Shown here: positions 54,201-60,954 of the stretch, piece after piece | How positions within the stretch are numbered: position 1 is the first letter of the stretch | How the letters are laid out: each line of letters opens with the position of its first letter | Assembly (NCBI GenBank): GCA_024516035.1 | Contig: CM044964.1 | Span: 26,022,317 to 26,086,316 of the forward strand | Reading direction: 5' to 3' | DNA from: Bactericera cockerelli | Lineage: Eukaryota > Arthropoda > Insecta > Hemiptera > Triozidae | Length of the DNA: 64,000 bases | The notes under the pieces: generated by a model | Database searches by the model: none | What the model saw: the letters and a program-made list of their open reading frames with translations, nothing else | What the model was told of the DNA's origin: nothing | Translations under genes and position numbers: made by a program

Positions 54201-57200
54201 AGAGGCTTTTCTAATTAGCTTTGGGAGTAGGAGGTTTTGTGGCTGATGAAGCCAGAAGAGGAATAAGGAGATAACACTATGGGTGACATGGGAGAGAAGA
54301 ATGGGTTTGTTGTAGACACGAACTTGTTCGAGAAGGAGAAAAAGATTAAAAGAGAGGGATTGAAGGTGAAGGAAAAAGTAAGGAAGAGAGGAGTATTAAA
54401 TGGGAAAAAGGCAGAATAATGGCAAGAATATACTCTGGAGGATTAAAATGACGTATTGTAATGAACAGATTAAATGGAGACATCTATTCTCAATTCTTTC
54501 CTCTCTTCCCCGAATTCTAATACAAACGTCCCTTTACCTCAAAGAGTCTATCCTCTTCCTTTCTATCTATCTCCGAACCTCTCTCTGCCTCTTACCCCCC
54601 TCTACCTCTCACCTCTCTCTACTTCTTACCTCTCTCTACCTCTTACCTCCCTCCACCTCTTACCTCCCTCCACCTCTTACCACCCTCTACCTCTTACCTC
54701 CCTCCACCTCTTACCTCTCTCTACCTCTTACCTCCCTCCACCTCTTACCTCCCTCCACATCTTAGCTCCCTCCACCTCTTAGCTCCCTCTACCTCTTACC
54801 TCCCTCTACCCCTTACCTCCCTTTACCTCTTACCTCCCTCTACCTCCTACCTCCTACCTCCCTCCACCTCTTACCTCTTTCTACCTCTTACCTCGCTCTT
54901 CCTCCTATTACCTTCCCGATCTTTATCCCGTCACTTTTATTACACGTCTCTATCCGTCTTACTCCCTCCACATTCTATTACTCACGCCACCACTTATTTC
55001 TTCCTCTCTTCCCCTTTTACCCTCCTCTCTTACCTCCTAATATTAACTCCTAGTTTTTCATAATTAGGTACCTCTCCTATTCCATCTATCTCTTCCTATT
55101 ATTTTCCTCATCTCCATCTCTTACACATCCTTCTATTTTCATTCCCCTTTCTTGTTGACTCATCCACTCCTATTACCTCAACTTATCTTTTACACATCCT
55201 TCTATCTTCATTCTTCTTTCGTATTCCCTGTCTTACCCCTTCTCCATGAATTCCCTGTTGGCTGCATGTCTATCAATTTGTTGTCAGTTGGGATTTTTGA
55301 GAGTCTTAAGTGTCTTACAAAGTCTTACCCGAATTTTCTTGACAAGGACATCTGTCACAGAGTCTCCCAGTAACCATTCTTGATACACACTCAGCTCTCC
55401 TCATATTGGTCTTTTTTTTAAACCAGAAAGTGGTAAGCACCCAATTCGCGAAGCCATCACACACACGCCCAAAACATACACCACCCACACTCAGAATTGC
55501 AGGAAACTCTTACCCACATTATCCTCACCCAGCCATGCAGGCTCCTTTATTTCGTAGCCATGAAACAAGACTTCAGACGCTCGTGGCGTGTGTTGGATCT
55601 TGCCCATCCCGTAGCATGCCTCTCATTCTGATGGGCGAGAAGTGACACAATATTTCACATTAAATTTGGCTGCTGGGTTAACTCAACACGAGCGCCCCAC
55701 AAAGTGTCATTTAAAAACAAATGTAAACAAATTAACTACGTATCATATTTACGTATGTGTGATATCAAAGTTAGTAAATTTTTGCTGTATTTGTGACTTG
55801 AACCACCGTCCTCCAGGTTACAAGTCCGCCGCCTTATCGATGAAGCTACTGAGGTCGGTGAACTCGGTGGTATGCTTTGTTTTAATCGTCCTTGAAATTT
55901 AATGTATGTTAATTACGAGTTTGGAATTACTTGGTTGTTTTAATTTCATTTTGTATGAACAATTTCCTTTATTCAGTTTTAAATTAAGTTCTGTATCCAC
56001 TAGGGGACACTAAAATCTCGCGATTCTCGCATCATCAACATTCCACAGCTTTGTTGGCGTTGCAAATTTAGCATCTCGATTTAATATTTCAAGGCCCGAC
56101 CTCGGTAGCTTGATCAATAAGGCGGCAGACTCGTAACCCGGAGGTCGGTGGTTCGATTCACAGGTACAGCAAGCATTTAGTTACACGAGTTCGAGTCGTC
56201 TAACTAATCATGGAAAGGCAGACTGTCCCTCAAGTCGAACAAGAAAGAAGGAAAATATTAAGAAAAAGGCAGATGTTTTTAGCGAGTGATTTATTTATTT
56301 TATTTATTTAGAAACTCTTTATTAGTAGAACATAATATATACAAACAAATAATGGTAAAAATTAAATATAAAAATTGACAATATTAATAATATAAACAAG
56401 AAAGATATAAGGGTTGGGGGGAAGAGATTGCCACAGGCAATAACCCCGCCCTTTAGGTAGGACATTATTGTTGTTTCCTTTTTTATTTACTGTTACCATT
56501 GTACTTTGCCCTCCTAGTAATACTTAAAAAAATAATATATATATATACACATAAATGTCCTAACTAAAGGGCGGGGTTATTGCCTACGGCAATCTTTTCC
56601 ACCCAACCCTTATCCGACAGAATTGGTGCCCTCTAAGAGGTACTATACTATTTTATAGTCCCGCATATCCTCCAGCACTAAAGCACGGCTCAAGTGAATC
56701 TTAAGAGATTTTTCTCCTTATAAGAGAAGAGAGAAGGAGATGTTAATTGTGATAGTAGAAAAAGAGAAGAAACGCAGAGGAAAGAAGAAATCATGAGATG
56801 GAAAAAGAAATAATGATAGAAAGATAATGAAGATAGAGACATTATACATGAGAGAGTGATAGAGAGAGAAAAATAGAGTTAGAGGGAGAGGAAGAGAGAG
56901 AGAGAGAGAGAGAGTGAGAGAATTTTTTAGCAGTTAAAAGAGCAGAAAGTGAAGTAAAAGCTATAGATAAACAGAAGAACATGTTAAAGAAAGAAGAACA
57001 ACGAAGAAAAAGAAAAAGTCGAAGAAGCAGTGAGATTAATGAGTCAGAATAATCGTGGGAAAAAAGGCACTAATTGACAGTTGACACAACATAACCGAGG
57101 GACATCCACTTAGATCGGAGGCGGGAAAAGGGAGAAAGTACTCGCAGTGGAGGGATAATTTAACCCTCTCGACGGGGGAAATCAGATTGAAGAGCTCCGC

Positions 57201-58692
57201 CTCAGGGGATGGACGCGTAATACTCGGATATTGGAGGGATTAAATTCTGTAATGAACGTGCGGGAAGGGGAAAAACGTGTTGCTGTGGGATTTTGTGCGA
57301 AACGCTTGCGGGATTGTTTTCTTCCAAGATTTTGTACCAAGTTGTGATTGACAATCGTATTGTTGGATTTTCGTCGTATTGCTTGCTTTGTGAGAAATGA
57401 AGAAAAAGAGAATTTGGACAACTAGATTTCCGGCGTTTTCTGATTGTTTGAATGTTTGACCTTTAAAGACTCTTAAGATTTTGACAGTGGCTATGATTAC
57501 ATTTTATATCACCCACATTTTGCAAGCTTAAATGTTTTAACTTTATTATTATTTTTTGGGTAAAACTAATTTTTGATATGCTACCTACGTACTTTAAGCT
57601 CTTCTTTGGATATTATGGTTTTTCAAATTCTGCGAATGTGTTATAGCAGTACTTGTGACTATGACTGTGATAGATGATATTGCTTAAAGTATGTACCATG
57701 TACCTACATAGTACCTTTACATGAAATGAGCGATATTTTGTACCAATCATTTGCTCAAACATGTCTGTACCAAACACTAGATTCGTATAAACTGTATAAT
57801 TATACAATGTACAATTGTACATGGTATTTTTTTTAAACCTCCATGATTTAAAGAAATAAAAAATAAGTTCTCTTGTCCGGAAGACCCTGAACACTGGACA
57901 GGACTCTGGACTGGAGAGAATTCGGAGGATTCGATTCGGTTCATCGACGTACTACTGTAATTCATATGCCATTGAAAATTTTGTAAACTCATCATATTTG
58001 TGGCTATCATATTTGATTCCAGCCACCAACATCTACAAGTCCGCCTCCTTATCATTCAAGTTACTGAGATCGGTTATGGGCTCATGGCATTGTATTAAAT
58101 ATTTTGTTAGATAAAGTTCAAATTCTCATTTGTCTCCTCAGGATCTACAAGGAGGCAGTGCGACAGCGCATCGCCCTCTCTCGCACCTCCTCCAACATCG
58201 TTCTCAACTCCATCCACCAGCACCGACAGCAGCATCCGCACTACCAGCACCGACTGCACCCTAGCGACGGCGACATACACTTCACGTTCAACGCGCACGC
58301 GCACAGCAACGCACAGAACAACGCGAACCGACTGCACCCTAGCGACGGAGACGTGAACTACACCCCCAACGCGCACAGTAATCGTCGCGATAGCAACGCG
58401 CAGGCGCGACGCGACAGCAACGCGAACCGACTCCACCCTGGTGACGAAGACTTGAACTACGCCCCCAACGCGCACAGCAACCGTCGCGATAGTAACGCGC
58501 AGGCGCGACGTGATAGCAACGCGCACTGGCTGCATCCTAGCGACGGAGATTTGAACCTGGGAGCGAGCAATAACGGTCTTTCGTCAAGGTCGACGTCGGA
58601 TGGCAGCGCAGTCGTCACGTTTAGCGACACGCCACAGACGACACCTATACCTCGCAATGCGCGGGCACATAGTGTCACGTTAAACGTAAATG
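38886..58692 (+). CDS. Octbeta2R: Beta-adrenergic-like octopamine receptor, Octbeta2R type (two exons; TM6-TM7 beyond window)
   Basis: Exons 38886-39577 and 58142-58692 join in phase (TAC AG|G ATC TAC) to 414 codons plus 1 nt. The product is a class A amine GPCR, expected to couple octopamine to Gs and cAMP. Visible are three N-terminal glycosylation sequons (N12, N18, N24), TM1 GN (61-62), TM2 LAFAD (86-90), C117 and C201 for the loop disulfide, the amine-binding D124, DRY (141-143), TM4 W169, TM5 serines 213-215 and P221. The start of loop 3 ([21 protein letters not shown]) fits beta-type octopamine receptors. The LHPSD-DLN motif recalls Drosophila Octbeta2R from memory, which is why I favour that subtype. 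A SINE lies just upstream, and loop 3 contains a repeat expansion. Confidence 0.88.
39895..40175 (+). mobile_element. SINE-D copy
   Basis: GTCGTGGGTTCGAAACCTAG, CAAGTTATCCTCCCATTTGA, GTGTCTTGGGCTTACTGCTG and AATGGGACTTAAATAGTCCT. The A-box half of the head is degraded. 40,176-41,205 is AT-rich and unrecognised. Confidence 0.7.
41210..41425 (+). mobile_element. SINE-C copy
   Basis: Head TGGTAGTCAAATGGTTAACG, CTGGTAATCCAGGTAGCGTA, GGTTCGAATCCCACCCAGTG; body GAGTTTGTGACCACATAATA, GGTAGAAAATGCTTTGAGCA, CTCGCCTGGTGGTTACCTTC; (ATT)n tail. Confidence 0.88.
42040..42228 (-). mobile_element. L-tail retroposon 3' end, minus
   Basis: Minus-strand GGGTGGAAGAGATAGCCACA, GCAATAACCCCGCCCTATAA, ending in CAATTGGATCAAGCTTTATT (AATAAAGC reversed). 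It faces the plus-oriented copy at 42,370. 41,430-42,039 is otherwise unrecognised. Confidence 0.6.
42220..42520 (+). mobile_element. L-tail retroposon: possible ORF2 C-terminus plus 3' end
   Basis: 42,220-42,365 encodes a fragment with [20 protein letters not shown] and KWVGLPEL, reminiscent of the extreme C-terminus of Jockey/CR1-type ORF2 proteins. It is followed by CCAATAACCCCGCCCTTTAG, TTAGGACATATTATG and TAATAAAGAGTTTC with an (ATA)n tail. Confidence 0.5.
42842..43200 (-). repeat. (GA)-rich minisatellite
   Basis: Tandem units built on GATAGAGAGAGGAGAGATAA; no pyrimidines except T. Long open frames here are artefacts. Confidence 0.9.
43240..43465 (+). mobile_element. SINE-C copy
   Basis: GGTAGTCAAGTGGTTAATGC, CTGGTAATCCAGGAAGCGTA, GGTTCGAACCTCACCCAGTG and the full body to GTTACCTTCCACTAAAGAGT and (ATT)n. 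Confidence 0.88.
43613..44012. repeat. Minisatellite of TACATA/AAAAGAGAGGA units
   Basis: Irregular alternation of GGAGTACATACATAAA and AGAGAGGATACATAAA, about 400 bp. Minus-strand frames rich in Tyr, Val, Leu and Cys are artefacts. 44,013-44,570 shows only a short (ACAGTACATACAGAATA) repeat. Confidence 0.85.
44655..44938 (-). mobile_element. SINE-A, full copy with tRNA-like head
   Basis: On the minus strand the head runs from 44938: GCGCCCGATTAGCTCAGCGG, TTAAGCATTCGCTTGCCATG, GGGTTCAATCCCCCGTGCCG. The body follows with GTGCGCTCATGTTGACCCAT and CCATCAGAGGGGAGGCATAC, and ends at GGCTCCTGTTTCATAGCTAC. This copy defines the family's orientation. Confidence 0.85.
45012..45212. repeat. Direct duplication, about 100 bp
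   Basis: AGGTCCAACAGTAT...CCGGCCAACACTAAAATTC occurs at 45015-45110 and 45111-45210 with small differences. Confidence 0.85.
45615..46606. repeat. 495-bp tandem duplication
   Basis: GGTGTGGGAAATTTGGAGTA starts at 45615 and 46110; both units end in CTTTCCAAAG(T/C)GAGGATTGAA followed by CATCTCTGG. Copies are diverged by many small changes. The right unit carries an extra palindrome (next entry). Confidence 0.9.
46442..46513. repeat. Palindrome with about 31-bp arms
   Basis: AATGTCATCATACATAATTT then TGGGCCCAAGG, an 8-bp spacer, and the reverse complement. In the left unit of the 495-bp duplication only the right arm is present (about 45,990-46,030). Confidence 0.88.
46757..47240 (+). repeat. 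(TC)n-rich pyrimidine tract
   Basis: Almost pure C/T for about 480 bp, ending in a (CT)n run at 47182-47232. Confidence 0.95.
47810..48480. repeat. Tandem repeat, 150-166 bp x 4
   Basis: Units starting at 47853, 48019, 48169 and 48335 with AAATTATGAGGCACTTCCC, TACCTAGAAAGCTGAAATTT, GTAGGGTTTA and AAACGGTGTCGTTTTAGGG. A (GACT)n run precedes the first. 47,241-47,809 contains no gene I recognise. Confidence 0.85.
48558..49040. mobile_element. Fold-back element with about 205-bp arms
   Basis: Outer ends ATATCCCACAAAAAACTACC / its complement at 49021-49040. The arms also pair AACTTGGCCGCAAACAAGAT with its complement. Inner ends lie near 48768 and 48838, with a spacer of about 70 bp. A few mismatches and 1-2-bp indels (for example CCTAATATCC against CCTATCC). 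Confidence 0.85.
49065..49235 (+). mobile_element. SINE-E copy, B box onwards
   Basis: TGAGTTCGATCCCAGGTCGG, GCAGACTTTTCAAACAGAAA, CCTACCCAGGCCTCTGGTGA and CAGCGAATGGAGGGTAAAAG. Confidence 0.75.
49460..49685 (+). mobile_element. SINE-C copy, head missing, body interrupted
   Basis: CCACCCAGTGCGTGAATTAT, GAGTTTGTGACTACA, then the body ending AACCTCGCTTGGTTGTTACC and (ATT)n. An extra segment (about 49,550-49,610) splits the GGT(A)GAAAATGCTTTG block. Confidence 0.7.
49712..49742. repeat. (GA)n microsatellite
   Basis: Perfect (GA)n of about 28 bp. Confidence 0.9.
49970..50345 (-). repeat. (GA)-rich purine tract
   Basis: Almost pure purine on the plus strand with GAGAGA runs (densest at 50210-50252), followed by a poly-A. 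Open frames are artefacts. Confidence 0.92.
50406..50452 (+). repeat. (CT)n(CA)n compound microsatellite
   Basis: About 11 CT and 12 CA repeats back to back. Confidence 0.97.
50700..51205 (+). mobile_element. SINE-E end, L-tail end and a second retroposon-like 3' region
   Basis: 50,730-50,805: SINE-E body, minus. 50,807-50,910: L-tail (TTGGTTGGAAGAGATTGCCA, TAGGCAATAACCCCACCCTT). 50,909-51,140: an element starting GGGGGCTGTCGCCCGCTTTG, with ACCAAATTTCAGCTTCCTAG and TCAATGAGTGAGTCAGTCAG, a layout seen in insect non-LTR or Helitron ends; I cannot settle which. Ends in (AAT)n. Confidence 0.5.
51285..51618. mobile_element. Two SINE-C copies in inverted orientation
   Basis: 51,290-51,425 minus (AACCAACGGACCCCTACACT, CTACCTGGATTACCAGACTA) and 51,430-51,618 plus (AGTCAAGTGGTTCACGCGCT, GGTTCGAATCCCACCCAGTG, TTACCTTCCACTAAAGAGTA, (ATT)n). 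The two heads meet at about 51,428. Confidence 0.8.
52290..52440 (+). mobile_element. SINE-S copy with tRNA-like head
   Basis: CACCCTGGCCGAGTGGGTTA, GCTTGCAAGCCCGGTGACCT, GGGTTCGAACCCCAGAAGCA; body CATACCTCGTGAGGAAAAAT. 51,620-52,289 is AT-rich with no recognised element. Confidence 0.7.
52495..52728 (+). mobile_element. SINE-C copy
   Basis: GTGGTTAACGCGCTAGTCTA, GGTTCAAATCCCACCCAGTG, GGTAGAAAATGCTTTGAGCA, TACCTTCCACTAAAGAGTG and (ATT)n. It has a 5-bp duplication (TTGCGTTGG) before the B box. Confidence 0.85.
52755..52946 (-). mobile_element. SINE-D copy
   Basis: Minus-strand head GTCCCGGTAGCTCAGTGGTA, GGGTTCGAAACCCAGACGAG; body TTATCCTCCCATTTGGGATT to AGTCCTAATCGGTTAGTATA. Confidence 0.85.
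53200..53600. repeat. Minisatellite, 15-16-bp ATAAGAGAAACCTGG units
   Basis: About 25 units of ATAAGAGAAACCTGG / ACAAGAGAAACCTGG with drift (for example CTTGAT and TTAGAGAAAT variants). Confidence 0.92.
53780..54240. repeat. Minisatellite, about 31-bp AGGTTTTTTAAGAAGCTTTGG units
   Basis: About 14 units, each GGTTTTTTAA(G)(A/T)AGCTTTGGGA then GGA, with length drift of 1-3 bp. Confidence 0.92.
54575..54905 (+). repeat. Minisatellite, 14-15-bp CTCTACCTCTTAC units
   Basis: About 20 units alternating CTCTACCTCTTAC and CTCCACCTCTTAC, within a pyrimidine-rich stretch extending to about 55,170. Reading frames through it are artefacts. Confidence 0.92.
55480..55735 (-). mobile_element. SINE-A copy
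   Basis: TTTCGTAGCCATGAAACAAG, CATCCCGTAGCATGCCTCTC, GATGGGCGAGAAGTGACACA and ACACGAGCGCCCCACAAAGT. Truncated before the head by a SINE-F. Confidence 0.75.
55737..55862 (-). mobile_element. SINE-F copy
   Basis: GACTTGAACCACCGTCCTCC, GGTTACAAGTCCGCCGCCTT and ATCGATGAAGCTACTGAGGT. Confidence 0.75.
56096..56215 (+). mobile_element. SINE-F copy
   Basis: CCCGACCTCGGTAGCTTGAT, CAATAAGGCGGCAGACTCGT, GGAGGTCGGTGGTTCGATTC. The inverse orientation to the copy at 55.74-55.86 kb. Confidence 0.8.
56305..56615. mobile_element. Three L-tail retroposon ends, two of them inverted
   Basis: 56,305-56,400 minus (AT-rich 3' region), 56,405-56,465 plus (AAGAGATTGCCACAGGCAAT) and 56,550-56,615 minus (AGGGCGGGGTTATTGCCTAC). 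The last two form an inverted repeat with about 60-bp arms around about 85 bp. Confidence 0.75.
56730..56935. repeat. Purine-rich tract
   Basis: GA-rich with AGAGAGAGAG at 56,890-56,920. 56,936-58,020 shows no recognised element or exon. Confidence 0.75.
58025..58078 (-). mobile_element. SINE-F head fragment next to receptor exon
   Basis: CATCTACAAGTCCGCCTCCT and TATCATTCAAGTTACTGAGA. It ends about 64 bp before the exon acceptor. Confidence 0.5.
58142..58692 (+). CDS. Octbeta2R: Octbeta2R exon, intracellular loop 3 with LHPSD repeats
   Basis: Residues 231-414. Acceptor TTTGTCTCCTCAG|GATCTAC; donor AAATG|GTGAGTAG at 58692/58693, phase 1. After IYKEAVRQR and [13 protein letters not shown] there are four repeat units starting with RLHPSDGD (268), RLHPSDGD (294), RLHPGDED (327) and WLHPSDGD (360). 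Units 2 and 3 are 33 residues each and share [20 protein letters not shown] Ser/Thr-rich stretch follows ([17 protein letters not shown]). Codon use is strongly GC-ended. Confidence 0.9.
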
Positions 58693-58926
58693 GTGAGTAG
58701 CTTTAATTTGTTTCGACTGATTTGTGATAAGTTGGAATTTTTTTTGGCATGCAGAAGCATGGCATTTTTGAATTCAAATAATTCAAAACCAAATTCAATA
58801 TACCTAAGATCACTTGTGAGAATATTATCACAAATGTAATACGTGGCTCTCACAAAATAATACACAACCACCTGTATCAAAGAACATGAGAAGAAGAAAA
58901 AGAAAGAAGAAAAAGAAAAAAAAAAC
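58693..58926. other. Start of next receptor intron
   Basis: AT-rich, with an A-rich run near 58,883-58,925. No TM6 exon is visible from here to 64,000 on the plus strand. Confidence 0.6.
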
Positions 58927-58929
58927 ACT

Positions 58930-59625
58930 GCCAATTATGGACACAATACTTCCTCGTGATTGCTTCACATTGTAAACACGTGCCAATTTTGAGATTTTAT
59001 AGAAAATTACTTATATCTCCAAAACGGCTCAACCGATTTTCTTCAAATTTGTTTTATATGGTAGAATATCGTTTTCTCTACATTTTAAATTCCACAAAAA
59101 ATTCTGTATTGGCAAGTCGTGGTCCTTATTTTTTTACTTTTTTGTCCAAATTTTCGGATTTTCTTAAATATCAGAGTCAAATTATAATTAATTTAAAAAT
59201 AAATATAAATAATCTATGTAAAACAATAATATGCATATTCTTACAAAATTTCATTGAAATCGGGTGTACCATTCACGAGATATAAGCGTTTAAGTAAAAA
59301 GTTAGTGGTCAGGCGCATGGTCTCTTTCACCCAGAACCGCTAGTATGAATTCGATGAATTTAAAATGGGACCATCTACAGAATGTCTCCTAGATGTGTGC
59401 AAAATTTCATCAAAATCGGTCGAGTAGTTTTCGAGATTTGCGCGTTACAAGGAATCGTTTTAACAGACAGACCGACAGACCGACAGACGGACACAAAACC
59501 AAATTTACTCAGTAGGTCATGAAACGTCCAGAAAAAATTGAAATCGGAGCAAAAAAATATTTTTTTTTACAAAAACGAACACAATACTTCCGATTTCTAA
59601 TATTAGAAATTTCTCGGAAGTAAAA
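58930..59625 (-). mobile_element. TIR-G element, inverted copy
   Basis: Begins TGCCAATTATGGACACAATA and CTTCCTCGTGATTGC; ends AACACAATACTTCCGATTTC, TAATATTAGAAATTTCTCGG. Contains TTCACGAGATATAAGCG and a GACAGACCGACAGA run. The same family as 23,810-24,555 in reverse. Confidence 0.65.
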
Positions 59626-60360
59626 TGTATACTGTGTCGTTTAGGCAAGTGCCCATGTGGCACCAGTTGTAAAGTATTTTTTAATAAATATTTTTACGTT
59701 CTCTCTCTAATGATTTTCTATCCATACCTAAATTACCTAATAGGTATGTAACTCAAATTATGATTTTATAAATTCCTTCTAGACTCCGGTTTCCTCTAAA
59801 AACCACGTGAGATCGACAACTATCCTACTAAATTATGTTTGGCAATGTTTTTGTTGTTGTCAATAGTGCATTTTTTCATTGGCAGGTCGTTGTCGTTATA
59901 GGTTTCTAGACAACTCTGTATAAAATTAAAACGTTGCCTAGCTACCGCGGTAGAATATTGAATATTCGCGCAGTTTTTCGAATCAAATACAGAATAATTT
60001 TTATAACACAAAAATAAAATTGAAAAAAATCTTCAAAGAATTTATTTAATTAAAAAAAAAGTAAAAAATCAACTCCTTTAAACACGGCTGCTAAATCAAA
60101 ATTCATAGCTCTGTTACTTGAAGTTTTTATTTCTTCTTTTTTGTTTGAGATAACTTTTTTCTTCTTTTAGTTGTTTTTACTGTAAATCTTGCGTATTTTT
60201 TCTTTTTATTTAGTTGTATAAATCTTACTGGAAAGCAAGCTTCGAAGAAAAGTTTAGAAAGAAACATGAAAACCAGTTAACAATATGAATTTCAAAAGAA
60301 CTTACTAACAGTTTTCAGTTCGCATCATAAAAAAGAAGAGGAAAACTTAGATATGTATGT
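59626..60360. other. No recognised content
   Basis: AT-rich intronic or intergenic sequence with broken frames only. Confidence 0.5.
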
Positions 60361-60371
60361 ATTCTGTCTGT

Positions 60372-60535
60372 CTGTCCCGCTAGCTCAGTGGTAAGGGCGG
60401 CACACCAGGGGTTCCAGAGGTCGTGGGTTCGAAACCCAACCGGGACAAGACAAGTTATCCTCCCATTTGGGATAATTATCACATAATAATATGTCTTCGG
60501 CTCACTGCTGGAATAATGGGTAATCGTGAAATCTA
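60372..60535 (+). mobile_element. SINE-D copy, full head
   Basis: GTCCCGCTAGCTCAGTGGTA, AGGGCGGCACACCAGGGGTT, GTGGGTTCGAAACCCAACCG; body AAGTTATCCTCCCATTTGGG and CTCACTGCTGGAATAATGGG. Confidence 0.85.
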
Positions 60536-60714
60536 AGGGGGCCGCACTGTGGTAAAAAATCGAAAAAGAGCCAAAAAGAGGGCCGGTCGATATTAACAAT
60601 TTTTTAATTGATTGAACATTTATAATGCGATACTTGAATCTGTATGAGGTTTACAGTTCACAGAACCACTAGTTATTTTGTTCATACATAGGTATTTTGT
60701 TCAACCAGAACGGC

Positions 60715-60937
60715 TTGTACGAATTCGATGAATTTAAAATGGGACCATCTACAGAACGTCTCCTATATGTGTGCAAAATTTCATCTGTTGAGTAGTTTCC
60801 GAGATTTGCGCGTTACAAGGAATATTTTTAACAGACCGACAGACGAACACAAAACCACAGTTACTCAGGAGGTTATGAAACGTACAAAAACGAACACGAT
60901 ACTTCCGATTTCTAATATTAGAAATTTCTCGGAATTA
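60715..60937 (-). mobile_element. TIR-G, truncated copy
   Basis: TTTAAAATGGGACCATCTAC, GAGATTTGCGCGTTACAAGG, ACAGACCGACAGACG, ending CTTCCGATTTCTAATATTAG and AAATTTCTCGGAA. It closely matches 59,360-59,620. Confidence 0.75.
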
Positions 60938-60954
60938 ATAAAAGTCTTGAAACT

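Larger units (their letters stand above)
39578..58141 (+). other. Receptor intron in loop 3, 18.6 kb
   Basis: Bounded by GTGAGTTA and TTTGTCTCCTCAG. It is filled with SINEs, L-tail retroposon ends, fold-back elements, minisatellites and long purine or pyrimidine tracts, listed separately. I see no further coding exon in it. Confidence 0.85.

Noticed and set aside
58107..58535. 142-codon antisense frame over the receptor loop 3 exon
   Set aside because: It mirrors the GC-rich repeat on the coding strand; the plus frame has correct splice sites and a conserved receptor sequence.
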